Shown: positions 10,535 through 23,283 of the stretch, piece after piece
Layout: every line of letters starts with the position of its first letter
Position numbering within the stretch: position 1 is the first letter of the stretch
NCBI GenBank assembly: GCA_011032825.1
Contig: JAADJZ010000001.1
Span: forward strand, 2,666,001 to 2,730,000
Source: Massariosphaeria phaeospora
Taxonomy: Eukaryota; Ascomycota; Dothideomycetes; Pleosporales
Direction of reading: 5' to 3'
Length of the DNA: 64,000 bases
Translations under genes and position numbers: made by a program
Notes under the pieces: generated by a model
Databases searched by the model: none
What the model saw: the letters and a program-made list of their open reading frames with translations, nothing else
What the model was told of the DNA's origin: nothing

Positions 10535-13098
10535 CTCTCTCCTAGCTGCCGTGATCAACAAAGCTGGCTAGTACCAATGCCTTAGCTCTGCTAGTTCTAG
10601 TGTATCAACCTAAGTAGTAAGTAGCTAGTAAACGTTTTCAAGCTCTAGCTGCTTTACAAACTTAGCGTGTCTCTGCTTTACAAGAAACTTAGTAAGTCTA
10701 TCCGCAGGCATCTTCGCTGTAGGGCACTATTCCACCTAGAGCTGCTTATGCTGTACTTCTTGCTTTACCTACATCTAATAGGTGTCCACATGCCTTAGCT
10801 TCGTGTAAAGCTGTTCGTTCTCTTTCTTAACTATTCCAACCGTTTGCTTATTATCGCAGTAGATAATCGGCTGAATTTTCGAGTCAAACTTAATGTGCTG
10901 GAAAACATGAATTCACTACTCTATCTCTCTACCTGTAGCTGATAGAGCTATAAGCTCAGCTTCGGTAGTTAACTTTGTAACTAATCTCTGCCGAGTAGCT
11001 TTCTAGTCGATAGGCATTTCATATAGCTTGAATAGATATCTATAAAACGATTGACGAGTTTCTACATCGTTAGCAAACGCTGCGTTAGATGCTTCGTAAA
11101 AGAGAAATTTGTTCTATATATATAACGAGCTCTTAGCTATCTGCTAGCTAGCTCTAATCGCTAGATGCCTAGTTCTATACAGGTATCTCCAAACATGCTT
11201 TACCGCTAATACATGCTTCTACTCAAGATTCTAGAAATATCGGGCTAGTACTAAGTGTGCTCGTGCTACATTAGGTTTAGTAAACGTCGCGATGTACGCT
11301 AGCAATTCAACTAGTTGCTAATATAGCTACGTACGCTAGTAATTTAACTTCTTTTCAAACTAGGCTAAGAAGCTCTCTACGAGCGGAACTACTAGATATT
11401 TTCTCTCTACTTTCAAATTCAAGTCAAATTTCTTAACTACCTTGTTAATAAATGAGTTCTGGATCAACTAGATCGTTTCTGCTAACTAGTTTCTCAAAAC
11501 TCGAATACTAAGAAACTACTTAAGCTCTTTAAGCTTTCTTAGGTCGTACACGGCTTCTAGCTGTTTCTCGAATTAACAGTAATTATCGAGATAATCTAGA
11601 TGTACCAATACTACGATATTATCAACGTAGAAAAAAACTATTAACTTTTTGTTAGTAAATAAGCAAGGAACGTCTTTAACTAGCTGTAGATTTAGCTTAA
11701 TTAGCGTTTCCTTTAGGTGCTTGTACTAAAGAAAAAGCGCGTTCTTTAGCCTATACAAAGCTTTTTTAAGCTTAAGTAGCTTGCTAAGCTGCTCTACGTA
11801 CGGCTCTAAAGTTTGTACATAAACTAACTTATCTAGTAGTGCGTTTAAGAACGCGTTTAGTACATTATACTAATATGCCTTTAGCTCAAAAGCTGCTGCA
11901 AAAGCTATAAAGAATCTAAACACTTGTGCAGCTAGCGTAGCTGCGTACGTATCGCTTTAGTTATTCTAAAAGTTTTCTTTTACGACAAGTTAAGCCTTGT
12001 ACTTGTACAGCAGTTTGTTTTTGTTAAACTTGTACGTAAATACCTACATTAAGGGCAGTGCCTAGCTAGCAACTTCTGCAGCCAATATAAGCTTGAAGCA
12101 GCTTATGTTTTAACATTTTTTAAACTTCTTTGCTGCTGCTGCCTTGAACTCTTTTCTGTGCAAGTGCTAATCTAGATCTCTCTACTACTTTGGCGAAAGC
12201 GAAAGCTAGTCTCGGTGTAGCTAAGCTTTCTGCAGCTCTAGTAGCTGCAGTGCAGCAGCAAACGCTACAAAATACGTGCCAAGCGTTTTTCTTTGCCTTT
12301 GCTTTTTTTCTGTTAAGACGTTTGACTCGCTAAGCTAGCTGCTAATTTCTTTACGCTTTAAAGCGTTGTTTAATCGTTGATTTAGCGCTTTTGCACTAGC
12401 TAGTATAAGCTTCTAGCCTCGCAGCATATTAACTAGTTCGATTGTATTGTTTTCGCTTGTATTCGGCTTAGGCTCGAGCTTGGTTTTAGGCTTAAGCGTA
12501 TTCTTAGGAGTTAGCAAAGCGCAAAAAGCTTTCTTGCTTTAACCTGCTCGAAATCGCTTGAGCTAGCTTAAGCTACTTCGGTTTTCCTGCGCTAACTACA
12601 AAAGCATTTTAATTTTCTAATTAGTTTCTTCTAGTAGCTTTAGAACGTCTAGAATTGTTACTACTTTCTTTAGAGCTTATTAATTTGGATAAACTAGCTC
12701 TATTCCGTCGTAGGCTATAAAAACAACGTTCCTTGTTCTTAGTACTCGTTTTAATAATAGCATTTATACTCGATATATGTTAGTAGAGTTGTATCTAACT
12801 AACTATTTAATTAGCGCGCAAGATTCTAGCTTTTTACCGCGTTTTAGCTTGTTGTTTAGCACGTAGGCTTAGGCTCTTACAACGTTAAAGTAAGCTGCTA
12901 ATAGCTTTACTCTACGTACTACCTCGTACGAAGTTCTCTATTCTAGTGCTTCTACAAGCGTTCTGTTATGCAAGTAAACTGCTACTAAGTAGCACTTATT
13001 CGAAAGCTCTATTAGCAGCTGCTTATCAATTCTAATTGCTTTTTTCTAGATTACGATTATCTTTCTAGCTTGTTCTAATAGGCTGTTCTGCTTTTTAG

Positions 13099-13386
13099 TA
13101 AAAGAAAATCGCCTAGGAAAGCAGGTTCCAAATAAAGAATGTAATAAATTTAATAGAGTTTATCTACAGCGCGAACAAAAGAGCTTTATATACTTTATAG
13201 TTAGTTAGCTTTCGAAGCACTTGCGAAGCGCTCTTGGAAGCTATGTAGAAACCTAATACCGCAAGGCCTTCGTTAACCGGAAACTAGCGAAGCTTTTTTA
13301 GGTATCGTCGAAGCTGTTACGTACAGCGTTAATAGCTACTAAAGTTCTACAACCGAAGCAATTTATAAAGCTTTTAGCCTATTACA
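13099..13386 (-). repeat. Gypsy-1 3' LTR
   Basis: 288 bp ending CCTATTACA. It aligns over its full length with 18775-19062. Confidence 0.93.
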
Positions 13387-16300
13387 TAAGCTTTTTTTCT
13401 AATTTGTAGCAATTTACTTACTTCGTTAGCGTTCTAGCGTTCTTTCTAAAGGCGTGCTGTTTTGAAAGTCTTTTGGCAATTTTCTATTAGCGTCCTAGTA
13501 GGCTGCCGAAAATTCTTGCTAGGTAGATAAAGCTTTTGTGTTTTCGAGTTTTAGCGCTAGTTTCTATGTAGGCTAGTTATAGCTAGTCCATTTGACCTAA
13601 TATTCTAGCTTCTAGCTTTTTTTAACTTTTTTCTAGCGCTCGCTCGTAATGCGCTTAACTAGCTATTCTTGCTCGCTTTCTACGGTAACGCTTCTTAGGC
13701 GCTAATTAAACACTGTCTAGCTTTTCAAAAAATTGTCTGCTGCGAGTCTAAGCTTATCTATTAGAAATGTTAGATTTATTTTAAAAAGTGTGTTTAAAAC
13801 TACGTTGCCTAAAGACTTAACTTGTAAAACTATATATTTGCTATTTTTTTAGTCTAGTTTTTTGCTTGGGCGCTTATTAGAGATGTGTTTTTTGTATTGC
13901 AACTACACTTTATCTTCTACTCAAAGCAGCGGCGCTTCTTTTCTATGTTAATTTGCTTATTTTTTTTGCTTTTGTTAGGCCTCCGCTATAGCAGCTTGCG
14001 CGAAGTCAATAACTTTCTTTATCTTTTTAGCTATTTCCGCTGCGCTTCGCTAAGGGTCCAAAGTTGCTCGGTAGAACGTATCCGCCCTTTTCTTTGCTCG
14101 AAGCTGAATTAAGTCCATCTCGTAACTATGCTAGAGAAAGAAGAAGCTTACTTTTGTTAACACTGCTTCTTGCTTTTAGATTGCAATTTGTACAATAGAG
14201 CATAGCTGCGCCTAGTTTTTTTAGTCTTAATTTACAAACGGCCTTAAGACAGTTTTGATTATTAAATTTGCTTTTTCTGTAGCTTCGTTGGTTTTCGAGT
14301 AAAAAGCTGTAGATAGCTGCTTTACGATTCTAAGCTCTTTGCAAAGCGTTTTCTAGAATTCACTTACAAATTGTGCTTTTTAGTTAAAAACAATAGCGTT
14401 AGAGAGCTAGTAGTAGGCTACTACTCTTTTAATAAATACCTTTGCTACAGTTGCTGCGTTAATTTTCGCTATAGAGATTAAGATTATATCCTTGCTTAAT
14501 TAGTTTGTAATAACTAGTAGATTCGTGCACTTTTCGCTTTTTAGCAGGTTAGTAATAAAGTCTATAGAGAGTTCTTTCTAGATCCTGTCTAGAACAAGAA
14601 GCGAGCAAAGAAAACTACTTTTTATTTTTTGCTATAGTTTCGCTTGTCTACATGCATCGCAGTTAGCAATGTACTATCAAATGTCCGAGCTTATTCCTAG
14701 CTAGAAGAAATTTCTTTTGAGAATATTGTAGGTGTTTTCTTTGCTAGAGTGCTTTGCAATAAGCAGGTCGTAGGCTCTAAAAATTAATCTAGTGCGCAGT
14801 TAATACGTTTTCGGCACTTATCTTTTTCTTTAATAAAAAAGCGCGTTGTTTTTAACAGCGCAATTTGCTAAAGACGCTTTTAATTAAAAGCCTAAAGAAA
14901 ACTTCCTATAGGTACTTCTTTTAGTTTAGCTTTTCTTTACAGCTTCTAAAGCTTCCTAGTACAAATTGTTTTTTTAAACTCTTTTATCTCAAAGTTTATC
15001 TAAAAACAGCTTTTTTGCATTATCCCTAGAATTGTTCTCTATGCTAGCATTTTTTTCTCGTTTAGCAGCATTTCGTTTAGGACCCGCAGCATTCTGCTCT
15101 TTAGAGCCTGCACTTTTGATCTAGAAAAGAATATTTTGCTTTAGAGCTTCTGCTACATCTGCTTCGTAGAAAGCATCGAGCCTACTAGCGAGTACATTTA
15201 GCGTTGATATTAAAGTGCTATAGAGCGGAAACGCGCGGATTACGCTTAAAGTTTTTTTTGTAATGTTATTCTCGTTTAACACACTAGTTAGTTTGAGGAG
15301 TTAGAATTTACAGCTTTTTAGCCGAACATCGTTTTAGTCTTAAGAAAGATTCTGCTCTTTTTGTAAAAAAGCGTTTGCTTTTTTATTAGCTGCTCTAAGG
15401 CAGTACACAAACTCTAGGTTGTATTTAAAAAAAATGTTTGCTTAGCAAACATGTTGCTTTGTTAGTAACCTCGCTGTAGTAAAGTATAAAAAGTTCTTGT
15501 AATTAGTGTAAACCGTAATTTTCAGCACTGCTTTAAGCTTTGCTTTTTATTTAGTAATGCATTTAATTACTGCTAATAATTTTTTGTTGTGAATAGTGTA
15601 GTTAGACTTTGCAAGTAACATTTTAGCAAAGTAGTAAGCTACTGCTCGCTACAAGTTGTTCTTTGCTTTTTAAAAAAGCGCTTTTTTGGTAGCTATTCTC
15701 AAAGCGTCCGCTTCAATAGCAGTCTTCAAATCGAGGTCAAAATAGGCTAATAACGGCCTAGATATGAACTTTTTTTTAAGCGTGTCAAACGCTTCTTGTT
15801 GTTTGAGCTCTTAACAGAATTTAACGCTTTTTTTTGTTAACTCTGTTAGTAGAGAAACGATTGCAAAAAAGGCGCGAATAAACTGCTAGTAAAAGTTTGC
15901 AAAACCAACGAAGCTCTGCACTTTTTTAACTAAAGCTAAAGCTTTTTATTTAAAAATTGCGCAGACTTTTTCTAGATCCATGCTAATTCTTTTGCCTACC
16001 TCGATAATAAAACTAAAGTATTTAGTTTTAGTTACTTCAAACTCGCATTTCTTAATATCGAGTTGTAACCTCGCTTTTTTTAACTTGTTAACAACTTCTT
16101 TAACACGTTGCTAGTAGTCTTTTTAAAAACTTTTAAAGTAGATAAGTACATTATCTAAGTATGCAAAAGTGTTAACGTTAATGTAATTACGCAAAGTGTA
16201 GTTAATAAACTGCTAAAACGTACTCAAGGCGTTAGCAAAGTTGAATAAGCAAACTATCTATTCGTACAATCTAAATTTTGTACGAAAAGCTGTTTTCTAC

Positions 16301-18774
16301 TTGTTTTCTTTAGCAATTCGGACTTTGTAAAAGGCCTAGATAACGTTCAGCTTAGTAAACTATTTAGCCTAGCTAATCTAATTTAGGGTCTCGTAAATCA
16401 AAGGCAGCGAGTATTGGTTTTTTTTTGTAATAGCGTTGAGCGCCTAATAGTCTACGCAAAAGCGTAGCTTTTTACTAAGTTTCTTTGCAAACAACACTAG
16501 CGCTTCGGCCTAGAAGCAACTTACTCTAATAAACTCGCAATTTAAATGCGCAGTAAGCTGCTTCTGCAAGACTAATAGTTTGTTTTTAAACATGTTATAC
16601 AAAAGTTCTTATAGAACTTTTGCTTTCTTTTTGTCTTTTCTAATTAGTTCGATGCCGTAGTCTATTAGGCTTCGGTAAAGAGATAATTTGTTAGCCTCAA
16701 ACTGCATAAACGCTGTATACTAATTTTTTATCTAGTTAAGCAGCGTTAGGCGTAGGTTAACTACTACTTTAGTCTAAAAAGCTTTCTAAATGTCCGCTAT
16801 AAACGCGGCGAAGATTTTAACGCTAAAGTTTTTTTTTTTAAACTATTGCATTATTATTCTGAACGTAGCTGCAGACACCTGCTAAGGCTTTTGTCTAGGC
16901 TTTTTTTCTTCCTAGCTTCGCACGCGTGTTCTAGTTAAATAGATAAAAATCGATTTTTTCGCCGAAGCTAGCGTTACCTAGCTTCCGTTTATTCATAGGC
17001 GCTTTAGAATAATATCGTATTAGTTATTCTTAGTTATAACGTACGCTTAAACTGTTTGTTCGTACTCGTTTAGGTTCATTGTAAACTAGACAGCTTTTGT
17101 AACCTTAACGACTTGTTCGCCAATGCCTACTACAGGCTTTTCTTTTATTGAAATACGCAGAAAACGGTTTTTTTTACAAAACTTTTTGCTAACAAGACTA
17201 TAGGTAGTGCACCTAGAGTCGAGCATTGCTAAAGCGAAAATAAATTGATTAATAATTGCATGTACTGTAAGTGGTTTCTCGTCTAGCCAGCGCTAGCGAA
17301 ACTTTAGAAACTCATTCAATAAAGAAACCGTGTTCTTTTTTTACTACTTTTAACCGCGCTTTTGGTTAAGAGTGTCTAGTTTTCTAAGTCCTTAGACTCG
17401 AAGACTTCCTTAACCTTTGCTATCGTCTTAACTAGTTCAAAAGTTGCTTTTTAAGTTGTAGCGGGCTTTTTTGGAGCTGCGAGCTTACATTTATTAAACA
17501 TGTAAGTTGCTAAACTACATTAGAAGCAAAAGTAATTCTTTTGTTGTTTTGTTATTTCTGCGTTGTTTGCCTATTTGGCTCGCTTTTTCTTCTTGTTGTT
17601 AGTAGCTGCGCGGACTGCCTAGGTAGCAGCTTTAGTTGCTAGCTTCTAGTCCATAGCCTTCGTGTTGCTTATCGATTAATTTAGTACTATTTGCTACTAG
17701 TTGTTTGCTTTTGCGCGGTTTAGGTTTTTCTTAATCTAGGTAACTCGTTTTATTAGGTCCTAAAGTTGCCATGCTAGGAGAATAATAACGCTAACTATTT
17801 TATTTTGTAAATTAGCGCGAAGCCTTGCTTTGTACTAGTTCTTTAATGTAGCTACGTTGCCTATTATTTTTGCGTCGTACGCAAGGCGCATAAATTCTTT
17901 ATTGTACTTTTAAAAAAACATTTTCTTCTGCCTAAGAGCGAAGAGTTGGTTGAGCGCTTTCTACGCTCGCATGTAGTCTTGGTAGTGCCTATTAAAGTAC
18001 TTTTAAAACTCTTTTGCCGTTTCGTTACGGTGTTCTTGATACTAAGCGAGTCTAGTAGTAGCTGCTTGCTTTGTTAGGCAGTTGTAGATGTAGCCGCATA
18101 AGTTCTCAATTAAATTCTCGTTATTAAGCATTTTGTTTTTTACTTGAACTTTAAACTGTCCGTAGTCTAACTTTGTTTTGTTAAACTAAGCTAGGTTAGG
18201 CATTTTGTTGCGCTTTGTAATTAGCGTAGAAGCTTTTAGAATACTAAAAAAAGTCAGCGGTGTTGCTAGCGTAGCTCTTTTTTCTTTCTAGAGAATTTGA
18301 ACCTAATTTTGCAGTATTTCAATAAGTGCCTGAGCTTTTGTACTCTTGTTATTAACTAGCTGCTTAGAATTCGAAAGTTCTGCGAGAACTAGCTTCGCTG
18401 CTAGTAGCTAATCGTTTGTTACTCTTTTGAGTAGTTTTATTACGAGTTTTGTAACGAATATTTTCATATATGTAGCTTTCGCTGCATTGAAACGAATTTC
18501 TTAAGTTTCTACATTAAGTTTGTCGTTGTTTATTAGCTCTCGTAGAGCTTTTTTAATTGCTTCGCTGCTTCGGCTTTCGCTTTCTAGCCTGCGAGCTTCT
18601 ACAACTAGCATTTGAATATACTTATCCTAGGTACTGTCCATCGTAGCGATTTAGTTCTAAAAACCTTTTTCGCTGCGTCTTAGAGTTTTTTAGAGGTTGC
18701 TTTCAACTTCTAAAAGTATTGTACTTTTTAAAAATCTCACAACCTTCACTGCGTAGAGATTAATCAAATTTAAA
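13387..18774 (-). pseudogene. Gypsy-1 gag-pol relic
   Basis: Order on the minus strand from the right: gag, protease (MLDS then RC near 17210, a form of LDSGC), reverse transcriptase with LRFCVDY-stop-ALN near 16440 (VDYRALN with Arg codon lost to TAG) and AYLDNVLIYF near 16140-16180 (YLDDILIYS), then RNase H and integrase toward 14 kb. Protease-RT-RNase H-integrase is the Ty3/Gypsy order. Stops are frequent and the element is dead. Confidence 0.88.
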
Positions 18775-19062
18775 TAAAAAAAAATCGCCTAGGAAAGCAG
18801 GTTCTAGATAAAGAATGTAATAAATTTGATAGAATCTATCTACAGCGCGAACAAAAGAGCTTTATATACTTTATAGTTAGTTAGCTTCTAGAGCACTTAC
18901 GAAGCGCTTTCGAAAGCTATGTAAAAACTCAATACCGCAAGGCTTTCGTTAACCGGAAACTAGCAAGGCCTTTTTAGGTATCGTCAAAGCTGTTACGTAC
19001 AGCGTTAATAGCTACTAAAGTCCTACGACCAAGGCAATCTATAGAGCTTTTAGCCTATTACA
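18775..19062 (-). repeat. Gypsy-1 5' LTR
   Basis: 288 bp partner of 13099-13386. The two differ at scattered transition sites consistent with RIP. Confidence 0.93.
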
Positions 19063-21296
19063 TTTAGTATACTTCGCTTGAAGCTCTACGACGATGCTAA
19101 GATTTCTAAGTACATGTAAAAGCTTACTATATCTACGCTCGCTATTAAGCCTTACGACTATTACAATTGCGCTAAACTAACGTTTGATTTTAGCTAGCAA
19201 GCGCATAACTATACGCTTAAGAGTTTTTAAGCTTTTATTAAGTAGGTAAGCAGCTTTATGCTACTTGCTGTACGAGCATACTACATAGAGCATCTATAGA
19301 TTTCTATTGTAGCAGCGCTTATTTCTTTCTCTTAGCTAAACTAAGTTTATGCCTAGTTAGTAGAATAGACAGTTAGCTAGCTCGCTCTAAGCTTTTTTAC
19401 TTACAAATTTGTAAAGCTTTGCTTTAATACAAACTTAACAGTTTGTCTATGCTAAAGCAATTAACTACTTTTTAACATTAATCTTAAGCACATAATTGTT
19501 TAAGTGCTTAACTGCTTTTCGGCCAACGTAGTCGAACATCTAATGCGCTGTTTTTTAACTAACGCTAAGTTTCTTTTTTAGTTCTTTTAAGAGTTTGGTG
19601 TACCGAGCAGCGTACACTAATATTAACGCTAGCTTAGCTCGCTAAGCTTTCTCTATATCAACGAGCTAGTGCTCGTTTTTATACTAAAGTAAATAGATTA
19701 CGTTTGAAGCTTTTTTCTAATACAAACAGTTCTTGCCTAAGTTAAAATAAATACTAAGAAATTAGCTTCGCAACAGACTAACGACGCTTGTGAAAAAGCT
19801 AGAGATATAAGCTACTTACGTAAGCTTCATTGTTCTTTTTTCTATTAGAGTTTTAACCTTGATTACTGTTTTACTTTACTTTTTTACTTAAGCAAGAACT
19901 TTGCTCGCATACACGACGTCTAAAGTTCTACTTTTCTATGTCGTAATCTAATTCGCTGCTCTCGTGTTCGTAACGTAGCAGTTTAAGCTAAAGTTAAGAA
20001 TCTACTTCGTAAGTAGCGATAGAGCTAATAGCCTTGTAGCTGCAGCTATTTGCAGCACCGCATTAACATGTAGCCTATCGCGCGCTAGCTATCTATTGTT
20101 TATACTAATTACGAACGTACTTTAGATTTTAGCCTGCGCTTTTTTCTTTTTAAAGTTCTTCTCTACCGCTCTTAGAGCGTTGGCTGTTAAGTTCGAAGTA
20201 AAGCTATTTTAAAGCTTTGTAAACTTTTTCTAGATTGCTTGTATTAGCTTTTAGCTTTTTGCACGTATTACTAGGTTAACGTACGAGCAGCTTTTAAACT
20301 TGTAGTACTACCTATTAAAGCACCTTAGTATGTACAGTTCTGCACGAGCTCGAGCTAGCTATAGATTTCCTACCTAAGCTGCAGCTAGCGTTTTTTAATT
20401 GCTGCTGCTACTTGCTACTTCGAGCGTAGCAAACGTTTTTAGCTCTAACGCTATCGGCCGTGTACAGCGATAGTACAATCTAAATTCTACGATCAAATCC
20501 GTAATTAGTAGAAAATTCTTATTTTTCTGCTCTTTCTTAATAAGGTCCTGCAACTAGGTAGCTAACTAGCTATTATCAAAACCTTTGATTAACAGGATAA
20601 ACTTTTTCTGCGCTTTGTTGCTAGCTATCTTCGGCATGCTAGCTTTTGTAAAGAGTCGAGTAATTACTACTTACTCGTTAAACTAAGCGTTTAAATTAGC
20701 TTTTTTTAGCCTTATACAAACCGCTTTGTACCAAGCTTTTAGCTAATAATTCTTTTCTTTAGTTAATAGGCAAAGGTGCTTCTTTAGCGTTTGTAGCTAG
20801 CTGTATGCGTTTGCATAGTCGAGTATAAAGTTCAAGTACTTAATATCAATTGTTTGCACGATCTTTAGGCTTAGGTTTCAAAGAGCTTTTTCTTTTGTAA
20901 GCTACTTAGCTTTATCTCGATTGAATTGTCTAGCCTAGGAGTTGTACGTAGCGAGCTTTGCTGCTGTTAAGTTTAGAATATCAATCTACTCGTCTAGCTA
21001 AGAATTTCTAAATCTTTTTACTTTAAGCTCAACTAGTTTTTTATTTTTTAGCTTCTTTAGCCTCTTTAGCGTTAGATTTGGATTAACATATTTCTATAGA
21101 CTATTTTAGTCTGCGAAGATTTTCCTTGTAAACAGCTATTTTAACTAGTTATCTAGCTTTTTAAGAGTAACTAACGCTTTCGCTACTTGCATTTCTTGCT
21201 TCTAAGTAGTTATTACTTTGCTAAATTTGCTTCTAGTGTTGAGTATCGTCGAATAGGTAAACGCAGTAATTAAATAAAAGCTTTTAGGCTTATAAC

Positions 21297-21442
21297 TGTA
21301 ACGTTGCAACTAGAAAATAAAAAAAATAAAAAAGTGCGCTTGATTAACTGCTTAAAGTAGAGTAAGCTACATATATAGATAGTCGTACATAAGCTATTCT
21401 AACTCGTACTAAAGTAGGTTTAGGCAAGCTCAAACCGTTACA
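21297..21442 (-). repeat. Copia-2 5' LTR
   Basis: 146 bp, TGTAAC to GTTACA, followed by the target copy CATGT. It shows intermediate RIP damage compared with the clean copy at 10389. Confidence 0.93.
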
Positions 21443-21447
21443 CATGT

Positions 21448-22015
21448 AGTTAGTGTTAAGTGCGATAGAGAAAAGTACAACGACGCTATAAAAGCTGTAG
21501 AGTAGAAAAGCAAAAGTAAATTAAAAAAAAAAAATGCTAATAAAGAGCTAGATCTGGATTAATAAAGTTCTTAGAGCACTAACGGCAAAAGTAAAGCGTA
21601 AGTATAAGCTGTACGCAGGGCTACAAGCTGTTGCTAAAGCTCTACTAGCAAATTAAAAGCTCTTGTCTCAATATACTGTTGTAAAAGTACGTTTTAGCCT
21701 ATTTTTTGGCAAATCTGCCTCGTAAATAGCTCTAAAAACGATATGTCGGTTATATTGCCTTAGACAACTTTTCTCAACTAAAAGCGAGCTTCTAGCGAAC
21801 TAGGTAAACGCCGTACGCGTAGCTTGCAGCACAGAAGCTCTAGTAGCATAGGCACAAGCTACTATCGTAAGATTTCGAGCTTAGTGTTAACGAAACTTTC
21901 TATCTAAGCTACTTATACTACTTTTACTACTACTACTACGCTCGCTGCTACACCTACAAGCTTCGCCTAGTAGCTTTAAAATAGCTTTGCCAAAGCATGT
22001 CTACGATCCGCTCTT
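21448..22015. other. Harbinger spacer between its two genes
   Basis: Harbinger interior between the Copia-2 target copy and the 3' end of the transposase gene. Short Lys-rich frames occur on both strands but none is convincing. The transposase frame may originally have extended to about 21897, because the TAA at 22016 could be an altered Gln codon. Confidence 0.45.
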
Positions 22016-22108
22016 TTAGCGCGTCTATTTCGACGTCCTTCGCTTTACCGTCGCTTTTAAGCTCGTTTTTTTTTTCTCTTCGTTACTAAGCTCGCTTCTA
22101 ATTCTGAA

Positions 22109-22546
22109 TAGGCTAGCGAATAGGTATAGGTTAGGTTAAAGTTAGGTCAGATCCGCACGAACTAGAAAACGAAAATCAAAATCTTTACTCTTTAATATCT
22201 TACCTAATACTATAGATATACTAATGCAAATTTAACACGTGCTGCAGATATATAAACACAATTATATGTAAAATTATTAGAGAATTCTACCTAGTCTAGA
22301 GTATATTTCATTTATCTTTTATAGATTTAATAAATAAAAAGCTATATTAAAGAAGCTAGACTAGCTAGAATTCTCTAATAATTTTATATATAATTGTGTT
22401 TATATATCTGCAGCACGTGTTAAATTTGCATTAGTATATCTATAGTATTAGGTAAGATATTAAAAAGTAAAGATTTTGATTTTCGTTTTCTAGTCCGTGC
22501 GGATCTGACCTAACCTTAACTCAACCTATACCTATTCGCTAGCTTA
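22109..22546. mobile_element. hAT miniature element, MITE-1 (438 bp)
   Basis: Long inverted-repeat element starting TAGGCTAGCGAAT and ending ATTCGCTAGCTTA. The arms are near-perfect complements over about 200 bp. Probable 8-bp target copies are ATTCTGAA (22101-22108) and CTTCTAAA (22547-22554), identical at six positions, with one RIP-like G/A and one other difference. Same length as MITE-2 at 38670. It interrupts the Harbinger transposase C-terminus. Confidence 0.9.
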
Positions 22547-22890
22547 CTTCTAAAGTCTTTATTTACTAGGTAGTGCTTGTTAATAAAGTTGTGCAGCGCA
22601 ACGAGAGCATACACAAGCTTTACTTAAGTTTTAATAAAGAACTTGTGCAGCTTGTTGAACACTTTCTAGCGTCGCTTAAACACTTTAAAAATGCGTTCTA
22701 CTACGTTCCTTAAAGACGAGTGCTAGTAGTTGAATAGCTTATACTTGTTACTTAGTGTTTTCGCTACTTAACTAATTTTTTGCAGATAATAACGCACGCT
22801 GCGGTACAAAGTAAGCAGTATATTTTTGTTAGCATACCTAGCATTTGCGAGAAAGTAGCGTCGAAGAGAAGCTCTAAACCCTTGTTGAAT

Positions 22891-23283
22891 TACGCTGGCG
22901 AATGGGTAGGGGGTACCTATCGATGGGTATAGGTTGGGTTATGGGTCGCACAGACCTTGGGTTAAAGTTGAGTTAGAGTTAACCTAGCGTGGGTAGGAGT
23001 TAGGTTAGGGTGGTCAAAGCTCTGGGTTGGGGGTTAGGTTAGGGTTACCTAAATAGTTAAGAAACTGTGATAAGTAAATGTGATAAATATACATAGAAAA
23101 CTTAATATTAATATAGGTTGTAAATATTATGTAAGACCCAACTACAACCCTAAGCTTTGACCACTCTAACCCAACCTCTACCCAAGCTGCTTAGTAACTA
23201 GCGCGGGTTAAGGCTAGGGTTGGGTTGAGGTCTGACGTAAGCTAACCCAACCCTAACCCAACCTCTACCCATTTACCAGCCTA
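22891..23283. mobile_element. hAT miniature element, MITE-4 (393 bp, RIP-free)
   Basis: Starts TACGCTGGCGAAT, ends ATTTACCAGCCTA, with a perfect 8-bp duplication TGTTGAAT (22883-22890 and 23284-23291) inside the Harbinger transposase. It contains many AACCTAACC/GGTTAGGGT-like motifs. The inverted copy at 57326-57716 aligns along its whole length but is heavily RIP-mutated, so this copy shows the pre-RIP sequence. Confidence 0.93.

Larger units (their letters stand above)
13099..19062 (-). mobile_element. Ty3/Gypsy retrotransposon, Gypsy-1
   Basis: 5964 bp with 288-bp LTRs and a 5-bp target duplication TTTAG (13094-13098 and 19063-19067). The empty site is preserved in Copia-1 at about 4440-4460, which proves the insertion point. 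Coding is on the minus strand. Heavily RIP-mutated: the LTR starts read TA where TG is expected. Confidence 0.95.
10535..21296 (-). pseudogene. Copia-2 gag-pol relic, split by Gypsy-1
   Basis: Minus-strand polyprotein in two arms (21296-19063 and 13098-10535). Near the 3' LTR the RNase H domain is readable: TTEAELIALSATGREIE (about 10925-10985), IIYCDNKQTVGIVKKENEQL, LRHVDT, then KMPADRLTKFL. The reverse transcriptase core is YVDN-IV at 11611-11640 (YVDD in active copies). These are Ty1/Copia signatures. The reading frames are closed by many TAG/TAA codons, so no protein is made. Confidence 0.88.
10389..21442 (-). mobile_element. Ty1/Copia retrotransposon, Copia-2 (split)
   Basis: Same family as Copia-1. 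LTRs start TGTAAC and end GTTACA, and the target duplication CATGT is perfect (10384-10388 and 21443-21447). The span is 11054 bp; subtracting Gypsy-1 and its 5-bp duplication leaves 5085 bp, identical to Copia-1. Minus-strand coding. It is inserted just downstream of the Harbinger Myb gene. The left arm (10.5-13.1 kb) is clearly less RIP-mutated than the matching part of Copia-1. Confidence 0.95.

Noticed and set aside
13885..14112. Plus-strand open frame of 75 codons in Gypsy-1
   Set aside because: It is antisense to the Gypsy-1 polyprotein relic and low in complexity.
22891..23283. Telomere-like TTAGGG/CCCTAA motifs
   Set aside because: The motifs are irregular, lie inside an inverted-repeat element with an 8-bp target duplication, and are repeated in the hAT termini. 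This is not a telomere or interstitial telomere array.
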